Part shown: positions 20,456-29,466 of the stretch, piece by piece | How the letters are laid out: each line of letters opens with the position of its first letter | Numbering within the stretch: position 1 is the stretch's first letter | Assembly: GCA_937125395.1 (NCBI GenBank) | Contig: CAKZLI010000055.1 | Location: forward strand, 186,001 to 250,000 | Direction: 5' to 3' | Origin: an uncultured Glaciecola sp. | Lineage (GTDB): Bacteria > Pseudomonadota > Gammaproteobacteria > Enterobacterales > Alteromonadaceae | DNA length: 64,000 nucleotides | Program-made: the position numbers and the translations under genes | The notes under the pieces: generated by a model | The model's database searches: none | What the model was told of the DNA's origin: nothing | What the model saw: only the letters and a program-made list of their open reading frames with translations

Positions 20456-20496
20456 AAACCCCTTCGTGATTGCCAGATCATCAAGGGGTTTTATCT
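20456..20496 (+). terminator. Rho-independent terminator between fldA and fur
   Basis: AAACCCCTT (20456-20464) pairs with AAGGGGTTT (20483-20491) and is followed by TTATCTTTA. It implies that fur has its own promoter downstream. Confidence 0.8.
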
Positions 20497-20564
20497 TTAT
20501 TATTATGACAAATTACTGTATCTTAATGCCTTAGCCTTATAAAAAACGAATATGGATCAAGTTT

Positions 20565-20996
20565 ATGGATCACAACAAAGAATTAAAAAAAGCAGGCTTA
20601 AAAGTCACATTACCCCGTCTTAAGATATTAGAGATTTTGCAACAACCTAATAATCAACATATCAGTGCTGAAGATGTCTATAAGATTCTATTAGACCAAG
20701 ACGAAGATATTGGGTTAGCCACTGTTTACCGTGTTTTAAACCAATTTGATGATGCGGGTATTTTGATACGCCATCATTTTGAAGGTGGCAAATCAGTATT
20801 TGAGATCAGCCATAAAGAACATCACGATCATCTTGTGTGTTTGCGTTGTGGCAAAGTTGTTGAATTTGAAGATCCCGTTATCGAACGTCGCCAACTCGAA
20901 GTCGCAGAACATAATAATATGAAGTTAACACATCACTCTTTGTACATGTATGGTGAGTGCAATAATGTTAATTGTGATGACGATTTAGACGCGTAA
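20565..20996 (+). CDS. fur: Ferric uptake regulator Fur
   Basis: 143 aa. N-terminal winged helix (GLKVTLPRLKILEIL, DIGLATVYRVLNQF), then the metal-binding HHDHLVCLRCGKVVEF segment with the Cys pair; a second CNNVNC pair near the C-terminus. Fe2+-Fur represses iron-uptake genes. GGA in ATGGATCAAG upstream acts as ribosome binding site. The last 12 bases overlap the end of the convergent pxpC gene. Confidence 0.96.
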   Translation: MDHNKELKKAGLKVTLPRLKILEILQQPNNQHISAEDVYKILLDQDEDIGLATVYRVLNQFDDAGILIRHHFEGGKSVFEISHKEHHDHLVCLRCGKVVEFEDPVIERRQLEVAEHNNMKLTHHSLYMYGECNNVNCDDDLDA

Positions 20997-21986
20997 ACGT
21001 TTTTTTAACCAATAGGTGGCTATCGCTTGCTCGATAGTCACGACTCTAAAGTAAAACGCCTGCCCTACATTAATTTGCGCTAATTGATCTACCCCATACT
21101 CTGGTACCGTTCCAATAACAGGGTATCCACCATGAGTTTGTCTGTCTCTGCCCATCACAATAGGTTGTCCATCAGGAGGAATTTGAATAACTCCCAAAGC
21201 GAGTGCTTGTGATGAAGTTAACTTGGGTGCAGAGATAGGTTGTGTGCATGCTAAACGAAGTCCCATGCGGTCGGATTGTGCAGTCACCTGCATCGCTTGT
21301 TCGACAAATCGGTATCTGCTAGTCACGCTAAACTTGGCATACTGATAATTAGGCACAAAATCAATCCAGGCGGCAGTCTCTGACACACATGAAACGGACC
21401 TGTGTGCTTTAGCTTTATCGTTTTTGGGTACATGCTCTGTGTTGTGGTGTAAATGAGCGGTGCTAGTGTTAGCAATGGTGTTGGTATTAGTGTTGGTATT
21501 AGTGTTGGTATTAGTGCTGGTATTAGTGTTGATGCTAGCTACAGTGCCAGAAACCATCGGTTTGCCGTCCCCAAATGCGCCAAAGCCTTCTCGAACAATC
21601 CCGCACGAAGATGAAAAATATTGAGGTACATCAATGCCGCCATACACACCTAATATGACTCGCATTCCTTGCTTTGCTCGCTCCACGACAATTGTTTGAT
21701 GAGCATTAACCCATATCGCTTGATTGAGTAGCCTGCCTTGCCCTGCGATATTGATCTCAGCAGCACTCCCCGTAAAGCATACCCACATAGAAATATGAGT
21801 AACGAAGCTGGCAGAACCGAGTATTTCTAGTGCAGCAGTGTTGGGCGACTGCTGCAATATGTGATTAGCGCGTTCCAATGCGCCCATATCCATTGCGCCT
21901 GATTCACTGACCCCATATAGACCACTCCACTGGCGACCTGTATCGACAATAAATATGGGTAACTCAGTGCGGACACATTCAAGCAT
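20985..21986 (-). CDS. pxpC: 5-oxoprolinase subunit PxpC (KipA/YbgK family)
   Basis: 333 aa from the ATG at 21986 (a GTG at 22025 would add 13 residues). With PxpA and PxpB it hydrolyses 5-oxoproline to glutamate using ATP. Conserved cyclophilin-like segments: GLYGVSESGAMDMGALERAN, GGIDVPQYF, SDRMGLRL, and QIPPDGQPIVMGRDRQTHGGYPVIG. A poly-(Asn-Thr) run of about 20 residues lies in the middle and explains why it is longer than the roughly 310-aa E. coli protein. Starts 8 bases before the pxpB stop, so coupled. Convergent with and overlapping fur. Confidence 0.9.
   Translation of the reverse strand: MLECVRTELPIFIVDTGRQWSGLYGVSESGAMDMGALERANHILQQSPNTAALEILGSASFVTHISMWVCFTGSAAEINIAGQGRLLNQAIWVNAHQTIVVERAKQGMRVILGVYGGIDVPQYFSSSCGIVREGFGAFGDGKPMVSGTVASINTNTSTNTNTNTNTNTNTIANTSTAHLHHNTEHVPKNDKAKAHRSVSCVSETAAWIDFVPNYQYAKFSVTSRYRFVEQAMQVTAQSDRMGLRLACTQPISAPKLTSSQALALGVIQIPPDGQPIVMGRDRQTHGGYPVIGTVPEYGVDQLAQINVGQAFYFRVVTIEQAIATYWLKKRLRV
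21481..21528. repeat. 12-bp tandem repeat inside pxpC
   Basis: Four tandem copies of TTGGTATTAGTG (21481-21492, 21493-21504, 21505-21516, then one with T to C at 21517-21528), with degenerate copies on both flanks. On the coding strand it encodes alternating Asn and Thr. The 12-base unit keeps reading frame, so copy-number changes alter protein length but not frame. Confidence 0.9.
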
Positions 21987-22710
21987 TGTGCGTTGCTCTA
22001 AATTGAATCCGCTCACCTGTGACACAACTTGCTGGTGGTGTTTGTTTTATATCAAACATCTTATGTTCGGTTACACCAATAATATGCCATCCTCCAGGAG
22101 ATTGTTGTGGGTAAATGCCGCAATAAGCTTCAGCTATCGCCACGGCACCTTTAGGTACCTTTACACGGGGTGTCGCTAAGCGTGGTATATGCAAGCATGC
22201 TGGTAATCCGGATAAATACACAAAACCCGGCATAAAGCCGTTTAGAATAACGGTAAAGTCTATCGCACAGAACTGCGTAATTAACGCCTGCCGAGTCAGA
22301 CCTAAATGTGTTGCTATATGCTGCAAATCATACTGGCCATGCACATCAAAATTAACCTCTATAGCCGTGATTGGACGTGTTGAGATATCGACTTCTTGGC
22401 TATCAAGTGCATTGTGCGCTGCCCCAAAATAATCAGGAGAGTGGGTATATGGTTTCAGGTGTGTTTTGACCAAGCGTGATATCAGCGTGACATGGTACGC
22501 ATAGTCAATTTTGTTGGGATCAAAATACAGCAGTATTTCATTAAACCCAGGAACAATGTTAACCAGTAATTGCTTATGACTATCCAGGATTGCTTGATGA
22601 ATCATTAATAAACATTGATGTCGCTGTGCAACAGACAACCTCTCCCCAATGACACGGCATAACATCGTGGTTGGGTTGACCCATTCAACGCTGTAATCAG
22701 AATCTGTCAT
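21979..22710 (-). CDS. pxpB: 5-oxoprolinase subunit PxpB (KipI/YbgJ family)
   Basis: 243 aa. The KipI signature FMPGFVYLSGLPACLHIPR is present in two adjacent parts, followed by VPKGAVAIAEAYCGIYPQQSPGG and the closing GWHIIG; the first half has the typical LLVNIVPGFNEILLYFD segment. Partner of PxpC; the KipI name comes from the B. subtilis kinase inhibitor, but with pxpA and pxpC next to it the 5-oxoprolinase role is the right reading. One base after the pxpA stop. Confidence 0.93.
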   Translation of the reverse strand: MTDSDYSVEWVNPTTMLCRVIGERLSVAQRHQCLLMIHQAILDSHKQLLVNIVPGFNEILLYFDPNKIDYAYHVTLISRLVKTHLKPYTHSPDYFGAAHNALDSQEVDISTRPITAIEVNFDVHGQYDLQHIATHLGLTRQALITQFCAIDFTVILNGFMPGFVYLSGLPACLHIPRLATPRVKVPKGAVAIAEAYCGIYPQQSPGGWHIIGVTEHKMFDIKQTPPASCVTGERIQFRATHNA

Positions 22711-23433
22711 TTATAGACATGCTGCAATTTTTTGGACTAATAATACCGCTTCAGGCGAATCGGAGTGCACACATAACGAATCAGCATGTAACGGTAACAC
22801 TTGACCACTGATCGTGACAATTTCATTGTGATTAATTAACCGCTTAGCTTGTGCCAAAGCCTTTTTTACATCTAATACACTGCCAGCCATATGTCGAGGT
22901 GCCAGTAATCCTGAATCCAAATAGGCCCGGTCAGCAAACGCCTCAAAGAGTATTTTTAAACCATATTTTTCTGCATCATTCACTAAATGGAATGGTGTTT
23001 GGGTGGCGGGTAACATCACGGGTAAATCTAAGCCGGTTGCTGCGATAGCAGAAAAACACGCCAATCGAACAGTTTGATTATTGACAATATCATGATACAA
23101 CGCCCCATGGGGTTTCACATATTGACAATGTGAACCTGCAAATTGACATACTGCGTGAAGTGCGCCAATTTGATATTGAATAATCGCGATGAGCTCTTCA
23201 GATTCAATCGCCATACTGCGACGACCAAAACCTTGTAGATCAGGATAACTGGGATGTGCACCAATACTAACCCCATGTTTAATAGCCAAAGCAACTGCTT
23301 GTTTTATATGCAATGGATCGCCCGCATGAAACCCACAGGCAATATTTGCTTGATGTAGATAAGGCATAATGGCCTCGTCTACCGGCATACTATAGTTGCC
23401 ATACCCCTCACCTAAGTCACAATTCAATTGCAT
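22711..23433 (-). CDS. pxpA: 5-oxoprolinase subunit PxpA (LamB/YcsF family)
   Basis: 240 aa from ATG 23433; AAAGG lies 7 bases before it, so this is preferred to the GTG at 23439. Family blocks: MQLNCDLGEGYG, NIACGFHAGDP, GVSIGAHPSYPDLQGFGRR, YVKPHGALYHD and EAFADRAY. First gene of pxpA-pxpB-pxpC, whose product clears 5-oxoproline (pyroglutamate) formed spontaneously from glutamine/glutamate. Confidence 0.95.
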   Translation of the reverse strand: MQLNCDLGEGYGNYSMPVDEAIMPYLHQANIACGFHAGDPLHIKQAVALAIKHGVSIGAHPSYPDLQGFGRRSMAIESEELIAIIQYQIGALHAVCQFAGSHCQYVKPHGALYHDIVNNQTVRLACFSAIAATGLDLPVMLPATQTPFHLVNDAEKYGLKILFEAFADRAYLDSGLLAPRHMAGSVLDVKKALAQAKRLINHNEIVTISGQVLPLHADSLCVHSDSPEAVLLVQKIAACL

Positions 23434-23498
23434 AAACACGCCTTTTATTAATCATTGCTGTATGATAGTAATCTGTTATTAATTACTTGTCAGTCACT

Positions 23499-24368
23499 AT
23501 GCTCAAAATTGGTCAAATAAATACCCTCAAAGTCTATGAAATCCTTCAACAAGGTTATTCTTGCGTACTCGCAAATGGTTCTGTTAACCCAGCTCCAGAT
23601 TTTGATGAAGATCTAATTACGTATGTCTATCTTGCCAACTCCCCCAATCAATTAGCCTTAGGCGATACCTTTGATGCCTTTGTGTATGTTGATAAACAGC
23701 AGCAGTGTGTGGCTTCTTTAGCATTCCCCAAAGCAGTGACGGGTCAAACGGTTGTATTACAAGCTAAAGCAATGACAGATTTTGGCGCCTTCTTTGACTG
23801 GGGATTAGAGCAAGATTTGTTAGTGCCTAATAAATATTGCCAAGAACCTGTCACTGTCGGTATGTCATATGTGGTACATGTATTCTACGAAAATGATAGC
23901 CAACGTGTTTTAGGTGCGACTAAGTTACATCGTTTTTTTAATGAGACTGACCCCTACTCGCAGTTGACTGTTGGCCAAGATACGCAATGCCAAGTCTGGC
24001 ATGCTACTAGTCTGGGTTACAAAGTGCTGATTAACAATGCGTTTTTAGGTGTGTTATTTCATGATCAGACGCTAGCCAAACATCGCATAGGTGACCAGTT
24101 TTCTGCTTGGATAAAAACAATCCGTGATGATGGCAAAATAGATATCACTCAATTACAAGATAACCCAGATAGCCGTAAATCGTTACAACAACTGATCTTG
24201 GATGATTTAGCCGCACATGATGGTTTATCAACATTAACCGACAAAAGTAGCCCTGACGATATTTCTCATAAATTCAATGTCAGTAAAGGTGCTTATAAAA
24301 AAGCCATCGGTGCATTGTTTAAAGCGAACAAAATAGATTTATCTAAAGATGCTATCAAACTAAAATAA
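23499..24368 (+). CDS. CvfB-like S1-domain RNA-binding protein
   Basis: 289 aa from ATG 23499 (a TTG at 23487 is also in frame). The order of modules is that of CvfB/YitL: an S1-like domain, a true S1 segment (AMTDFGAFFDWGLEQDLLVP at about residue 85), a third S1-like domain, and a C-terminal winged helix (HKFNVSKGAYKKAIGALFK). CvfB proteins bind RNA and affect virulence gene expression in staphylococci; the role in gammaproteobacteria is not established. Divergent from pxpA. The OsmC gene follows 20 bases later. Confidence 0.82.
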   Translation: MLKIGQINTLKVYEILQQGYSCVLANGSVNPAPDFDEDLITYVYLANSPNQLALGDTFDAFVYVDKQQQCVASLAFPKAVTGQTVVLQAKAMTDFGAFFDWGLEQDLLVPNKYCQEPVTVGMSYVVHVFYENDSQRVLGATKLHRFFNETDPYSQLTVGQDTQCQVWHATSLGYKVLINNAFLGVLFHDQTLAKHRIGDQFSAWIKTIRDDGKIDITQLQDNPDSRKSLQQLILDDLAAHDGLSTLTDKSSPDDISHKFNVSKGAYKKAIGALFKANKIDLSKDAIKLK

Positions 24369-24388
24369 AACAACATAAGGAAGCAACA

Positions 24389-24793
24389 ATGAAAGCAACT
24401 GTCGCATGGTGTGGGGAACTGGGTTTTGATTGTGTAATGGATACCGGTGAGTCATTGCATCTTGATGGGAATGGGCAAGATTTATCGCCAATGCAAGCCG
24501 TCTTAATGTCTGTTGGAGCCTGTTCATCCGTAGATGTTGTCGAAATAATGAAAAAATCAAGACAAGCATTACAAGGGTGTGAATGCATCATCACGGCCGA
24601 ACGCGCCGAAAATCCACCTAGAATATTCACCCATATTCATGCTCATTATCAAGTGACTGGAGTGGATATAAATGAAAAGCAATTAGCTCGCGCAGTGCAG
24701 CTATCTACTGAAAAATATTGTTCGGTGATGTTGATGCTAAATCAGGCCGTCGAAATTAACACAACGTTTGAGACTATAGCGCCTGTAGCGTAA
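24389..24793 (+). CDS. OsmC/YhfA family protein
   Basis: 134 aa of the OsmC fold. Cys in the GACSSVDV motif and the family segment SPMQAVLMSVGACSSVDVVE are present; the second conserved Cys (KYCSVMLML) is in its usual place. OsmC proteins reduce organic peroxides, while the YhfA branch is less well characterised; this shorter protein is nearer to YhfA. Good ribosome binding site AAGGAAGCAACA. Probably co-transcribed with the S1-domain gene. Confidence 0.85.
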   Translation: MKATVAWCGELGFDCVMDTGESLHLDGNGQDLSPMQAVLMSVGACSSVDVVEIMKKSRQALQGCECIITAERAENPPRIFTHIHAHYQVTGVDINEKQLARAVQLSTEKYCSVMLMLNQAVEINTTFETIAPVA

Positions 24794-24948
24794 ATAATAT
24801 AGGGTGGCAGGAAGTAGAAGGATGAGACTACCGTACACAATAAACGGCCACAATTAAGTGCCTTATACACCTGCCATTGAACTGAATACAACAATTCATA
24901 ATAGCCGGTTACCCACCCCGTTAATATTATCTAAAAGTATAAAAATGG

Positions 24949-26235
24949 TTATTCTTTGGGTAAACTCTTTTGGGTTTTTAAGCCCATCGATTGTAATTTA
25001 TGCCCCATACTGACAATCGAGCCACGACCCGTTGCTAGTTTTTTCATGGCATCTTCATAAGTAGATTGTGCTGTATTAAATTGCTTACCCACTTTATCCA
25101 TTTCAGCCACAAAACCCACTAATTTGTCATGTAACTTGGTCGCTTGTAGTGCTATGTCCTGTGACATATTAATGCGTTTTTCTGTTTGCCAAATAGTATT
25201 AATTGTTTTTAATGCTACCATTAAATTACTTGGGCTGACTAACATGATATTTTGATTTAAGGCCTCATTCATTAAACTAGGATCTTGCTGGATTGCCGCT
25301 TGAAATGCAGCTTCGGAGGCTAAAAACAACAACACATAATCCAATGACTGCACACCGTACAATCCGGCGTAATCCTTACTAGCCAGTCCACTAACGTGTT
25401 GCTTAATCGATTGGATATGCAGTTTCATTTGAGTTGCTTGCTCTAATTCATCATCAGATTTAAAATACCGTTCATAGGCCGACAAAGAGACTTTGGCATC
25501 AATGATCACCGCTTTATTGTTGGGTAAATTCACCACAATATCGGGCTGAAAACGCCGCCCTAATTCATCTTGTATTGTTGTTTGACGGACATACTCTTGA
25601 CCTTCTTGCAAACCACAATTAGCCAGAATAGACTCCAACACCACTTCCCCCCAATTTCCTTGTTGTTTGTTATCACCTTTTAGTGCTTGTGTGAGTGCTA
25701 AAGCTTGGGCATTAATTTGTTCATTGAGTGATTTTAGACTGTATATTTCTTGTTTTAAAGCTGCTCGCTCTAGCCCTTCATGACGTGACTGTTGTGCTAT
25801 TTGTTGTTTAAACTCGGTGAGTTTTTGGTGCAAGGGTTGCACAACCGTATCCATGCTTTGCTGGTTTACGGTATTGAACTTTGTGCTTTTATCGTCGAAT
25901 ATTTTATTTGCTAAGCGTTCAAATTTATCTGCCAACTGCTGCTCAGCTTGTTGCAACATTGCTAGTTTTTCTTTGGATGATTGTTGTAATGCTTGCAAAG
26001 AGGCTGACAATGCGCCATTAGCCACTTTATATTCGGTTAATTGATCTTGTAACTCATCGATGCGTTCTTCATACCCTGTTATACGCGCGTTATATGCTTG
26101 CAATCGAGTCTGAGATTGGCGGCGCTGGATTGCACGCAACCCGATATACATCAAGCCCATTGCCAGTAAAGCAACAGCAGTCATACTCCACCATAAATGT
26201 GTGACAATCCAATGTGTAAGTAACGAGACAGTCAT
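24949..26235 (-). CDS. rmuC: DNA recombination protein RmuC
   Basis: 428 aa. One N-terminal membrane helix (MTAVALLAMGLMYIGLRAI), a long coiled coil (about residues 35-190), then the RmuC domain with a nuclease-like core: NWGEVVLESIL, FQPDIVVNLPNNKAVIIDAKVSLSAYERYF and the later EAAFQAAIQQDP. RmuC limits inversions between short inverted repeats in E. coli. A near-consensus LexA box lies about 70 bases before the start codon; E. coli rmuC (yigN) has also been reported to be under LexA control. A terminator-like hairpin lies between the box and the gene. Confidence 0.92.
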   Translation of the reverse strand: MTVSLLTHWIVTHLWWSMTAVALLAMGLMYIGLRAIQRRQSQTRLQAYNARITGYEERIDELQDQLTEYKVANGALSASLQALQQSSKEKLAMLQQAEQQLADKFERLANKIFDDKSTKFNTVNQQSMDTVVQPLHQKLTEFKQQIAQQSRHEGLERAALKQEIYSLKSLNEQINAQALALTQALKGDNKQQGNWGEVVLESILANCGLQEGQEYVRQTTIQDELGRRFQPDIVVNLPNNKAVIIDAKVSLSAYERYFKSDDELEQATQMKLHIQSIKQHVSGLASKDYAGLYGVQSLDYVLLFLASEAAFQAAIQQDPSLMNEALNQNIMLVSPSNLMVALKTINTIWQTEKRINMSQDIALQATKLHDKLVGFVAEMDKVGKQFNTAQSTYEDAMKKLATGRGSIVSMGHKLQSMGLKTQKSLPKE

Positions 26236-26261
26236 GCAATTATCCTTTGATGTTTAGCCAT

Positions 26262-26287
26262 AAAAAAACGCCACCTGAGTGACGTTT
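26262..26287 (-). terminator. Rho-independent terminator of the fumarase gene
   Basis: On the minus strand AAACGTCAC pairs with GTGGCGTTT (one mismatch) around a short loop and is followed by a run of Ts. It lies downstream of the fumarase stop and upstream of rmuC, and the predicted rmuC start point falls in its first arm. Confidence 0.7.
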
Positions 26288-26304
26288 AATACTATATCAA
26301 AGCA

Positions 26305-26320
26305 CTGTATATAAATACAG
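26305..26320 (-). promoter_or_regulatory. LexA (SOS) box upstream of rmuC
   Basis: CTGT-N8-ACAG with an AT-only spacer (CTGTATATAAATACAG), flanked as CA...AT, which is close to the full E. coli consensus. On the minus strand a -10-like TATAGT is at 26291-26296 with a weak -35 overlapping the box, so LexA bound here would block rmuC transcription. Confidence 0.8.
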
Positions 26321-26339
26321 ATAAAAGATAACTAGCTAG

Positions 26340-27875
26340 TTAGCTATTTGATTTTAATGCACTATCTAAATCAGCAATTTTGGCTTGCCAAATCGCAGGG
26401 CCAGTTTCATGCGCGTTATTTCCTTGTGGGTCAACAGCGACGGTCACTGGCATATCTTCAACTTCAAATTCGTAAATAGCTTCCATACCTAAATCAGCAA
26501 ACGCAACAACACGTGATTGCTTGATCGCTTTGGATACCAAATACGCTGCACCACCGACTGCCATTAAATATACTGACTTGTGTTTAGCGATACTCGCCAC
26601 TGTCGCCGGGCCACGCTCCGCTTTACCAATCATGCCCAACAAACCCGTTTGTTCAAGCATCATATCGGTAAATTTATCCATACGAGTGGCTGTTGTAGGA
26701 CCGGCAGGACCTACGACTTCATCACCGACAGCATCGACAGGACCGACATAATAGATAAATCGATTAGTCAGATCCACGCCCTCTGGGAGCCCTTCGCCAT
26801 TATCCAACATCGTTTGAATGCGTTTATGCGCCGCGTCTCGTCCTGTTAGCATCTTACCGGATAACAAGACGGTTTCGCCGACCTTCCAATCTAAAATCGA
26901 ATCTTTGGTCAACTCATCCATATTAACTCGACGAGTATTTGCACCGACTTCCCAGGTTATTTTTGGCCAATCGTCTAATTTGGGTGCTTGCAAATGTGCA
27001 GGACCAGTACCATCTAGGTGAAAATGCGCGTGGCGTGTTGCAGCACAATTAGGGATCATGACTACCGGCTTAGAAGCAGCATGGGTCGGTAAAGACATGA
27101 TTTTGACATCAACAACGGTTGTTAAACCACCTAAACCCTGTGCGCCTATGCCTAACGCATTAACCTTGTGGAAGATATCCACTCGTAGTTTTTCTTCTGT
27201 GGTTTCCGGGCCCCGCGCAATCAGCTCTTGAATATCAACCGGATCCATTAAACTTTCTTTGGCTAACACGCCTGCTTTTTCGGCGGTACCACCAATACCT
27301 ATGCCCAACATACCTGGTGGACACCACCCCGCACCCATGGTGGGTAATGTTTTAACGACCCAATCAGCAATGTCATCCGAAGGATTAAGCATGGCCATTT
27401 TGGATTTATTTTCACTACCACCGCCTTTTGCTGCGATCATGACTTCAATCTTGTCACCCATCACCATATCAATGTGGACAACCGCAGGGGTATTGTCTTT
27501 GGTATTAACGCGAGCACCCGCTGGATCACTGACTATTGAAGCGCGCAGTGGGTTATCGCTATTATTATACGCTCGACGAGTGCCTTCATCGACCATCTGC
27601 TGGACTGTTAAGTCATGTTTATCAAATTGAACTTGCATCCCTATTTTAACAAAACATGTGACAATGCCAGTATCTTGACACAAAGGTCGCTTACCTTCTG
27701 CAGACATACGAGAATTGATTAATATCTGTGCCATCGCGTCTTTAGCAGCCTGACTTTGTTCACGCTCATATGCCGCTTCCACGGCTTTGACATAATCAAG
27801 CGGATGATAATAAGAAATAAATTGTAGCGCATCTTCAATGCTATCGATAAAATCTTGCTGGCGAATGACTGTCAT
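26340..27875 (-). CDS. Class I fumarate hydratase, iron-sulfur (FumA/FumB type)
   Basis: 511 aa. Converts fumarate and malate in the citric acid cycle through a [4Fe-4S] cluster held by three Cys: PLCQDTG in the alpha domain, GWCPPG, and PNCAATRH. The C-terminal beta domain has GKMLTGRDAAHKR and GPAGPTTATRMD. Full-length alpha-beta fusion as in E. coli FumA/FumB. Single gene with its own terminator; divergent from pabB. Confidence 0.95.
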   Translation of the reverse strand: MTVIRQQDFIDSIEDALQFISYYHPLDYVKAVEAAYEREQSQAAKDAMAQILINSRMSAEGKRPLCQDTGIVTCFVKIGMQVQFDKHDLTVQQMVDEGTRRAYNNSDNPLRASIVSDPAGARVNTKDNTPAVVHIDMVMGDKIEVMIAAKGGGSENKSKMAMLNPSDDIADWVVKTLPTMGAGWCPPGMLGIGIGGTAEKAGVLAKESLMDPVDIQELIARGPETTEEKLRVDIFHKVNALGIGAQGLGGLTTVVDVKIMSLPTHAASKPVVMIPNCAATRHAHFHLDGTGPAHLQAPKLDDWPKITWEVGANTRRVNMDELTKDSILDWKVGETVLLSGKMLTGRDAAHKRIQTMLDNGEGLPEGVDLTNRFIYYVGPVDAVGDEVVGPAGPTTATRMDKFTDMMLEQTGLLGMIGKAERGPATVASIAKHKSVYLMAVGGAAYLVSKAIKQSRVVAFADLGMEAIYEFEVEDMPVTVAVDPQGNNAHETGPAIWQAKIADLDSALKSNS

Positions 27876-27991
27876 CTCGTCTCCGTAATATAAGTGATCT
27901 TAACTGTTCGAATATCAGTTACTATGTGTCTTATCATGATAACCTGTGTCACAGCACAACAAAAGCCTTAACCTTACAACTTTGGTGTCAA

Positions 27992-29434
27992 ATGCCTAAT
28001 ATAACAATAACAACAATCGATGAATTTGCCCAGATCCCCCCTGCCAACCTATTTTCTCGGATCGCACACTTAACGGATAGTTTGTTTTTGGATAGTGCCA
28101 ATAATAGCGGTGTTGATGCGGGTTTTGATATCTTGCTGTTTAGCCCAATCGCCAGTTTATCACTGACACATGGTCACTATGACATACATACAGCCCCCAA
28201 TCAGCAAGCGCTGATCGACACTAGATTACGCGATAAGATAGCACAACAACGCGATCCTTTTGTCGCGTTAGGTGTACTACATGACCAGCTTATTACGCCT
28301 CATGCCCACGCCATATCAGCATTACCACAAGACGCTGCTTTAGCTAAACGACTTCCGTTTCTCGTTGGCTGTGCCGGTTTTGCTGGATATGACAGCGGTC
28401 GCTATTTAGAGACAATCCCAAATGTTGCTGAAGATGAGTATGCAACGCCTGACTTTAGATTTGGAGTGTATGCCCAAAGTATTATCTTTGACCGTTGTGC
28501 AGGACAATATTACTATGTAGCACTGCCGCAATATGAAGCCGTCAGTCAAGCTACTATGGCGCTACTTCGCCAACCTAATTCTGCAACAAATCAAGTGCCA
28601 TTTGCGCTGACCAATCAATGGCAAGCAAATATGACTAAAGCACAGTACATTGACAAAATAGACGCCTTACATCAATACATAAAAGCCGGCGATTGCTATC
28701 AAACTAATCTAGCTCAACGCTTTGATGCTGATTACACTGGCAATGAATTTGCGGGATACATGCGTTTACGGCAACAAAACAATGCGCCATTTTCTGCCTT
28801 TATCAAAACACCACAAGGCGCGATTTTAAGTATTTCACCAGAGCGTTTTTTGCAAGTAACAGACGGTGAAGTACAAACAAAACCGATCAAGGGCACGATG
28901 CCTCGCTTTACTGATGCGACAGAAGACCAACAATCAGCACAACGCTTATTAGCGTCAAGTAAAGACCAAGCCGAAAATTTAATGATTGTCGATTTATTAC
29001 GCAATGATTTATCCAAGCATTGTTCAGCACATAGCGTCAAGGTACCCAAGTTGTTTGCTCTGGAAACGTATGCCGCAGTGCATCACATGGTATCAACGGT
29101 GACAGGCACATTAAGCCCAGATTCAGATGTATTTAGGTTGTTATCCGGCGCATTTCCGGGTGGTTCGATTACGGGTGCGCCTAAATTACGTGCGATGCAG
29201 ATAATTGAAGAATTAGAGCCCAATCGCCGTAATATTTATTGCGGATCAATTGGCTACATTGGTTTGCAAGGTGATATGGATACCAATATTTGTATTCGAA
29301 CCTTGCTGTGTGAAAATAATCGTATCTATTGCTGGGCTGGTGGCGGTATAGTATTAGATTCTGAGGCACACAGTGAATATGCTGAAAGTTTGGCAAAAGT
29401 ATCCAAAATATTGCCTGTGCTAGCCCCACAATAA
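27992..29434 (+). CDS. pabB: Aminodeoxychorismate synthase component I
   Basis: 480 aa from ATG 27992; an in-frame GTG at 27926 would add 22 residues without family resemblance. PabB turns chorismate plus ammonia (from PabA) into 4-amino-4-deoxychorismate for folate. Chorismate-binding motifs: KPIKGTMPR with the nucleophilic Lys that separates PabB/TrpE, NLMIVDLLRNDL, GAFPGGSITGAPKLRAM and YCGSIGYI. The GGGIV C-terminal block is complete. It ends 32 bases before the Nudix gene, likely an operon. Confidence 0.92.
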   Translation: MPNITITTIDEFAQIPPANLFSRIAHLTDSLFLDSANNSGVDAGFDILLFSPIASLSLTHGHYDIHTAPNQQALIDTRLRDKIAQQRDPFVALGVLHDQLITPHAHAISALPQDAALAKRLPFLVGCAGFAGYDSGRYLETIPNVAEDEYATPDFRFGVYAQSIIFDRCAGQYYYVALPQYEAVSQATMALLRQPNSATNQVPFALTNQWQANMTKAQYIDKIDALHQYIKAGDCYQTNLAQRFDADYTGNEFAGYMRLRQQNNAPFSAFIKTPQGAILSISPERFLQVTDGEVQTKPIKGTMPRFTDATEDQQSAQRLLASSKDQAENLMIVDLLRNDLSKHCSAHSVKVPKLFALETYAAVHHMVSTVTGTLSPDSDVFRLLSGAFPGGSITGAPKLRAMQIIEELEPNRRNIYCGSIGYIGLQGDMDTNICIRTLLCENNRIYCWAGGGIVLDSEAHSEYAESLAKVSKILPVLAPQ

Positions 29435-29466
29435 CGATCAGTACCTCAATAACAACAGGATAACAC

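Noticed and set aside
21471..21540. Possible CRISPR-like array
   Set aside because: The units are 12 bases with no spacers and lie inside a coding frame; it is a coding tandem repeat.
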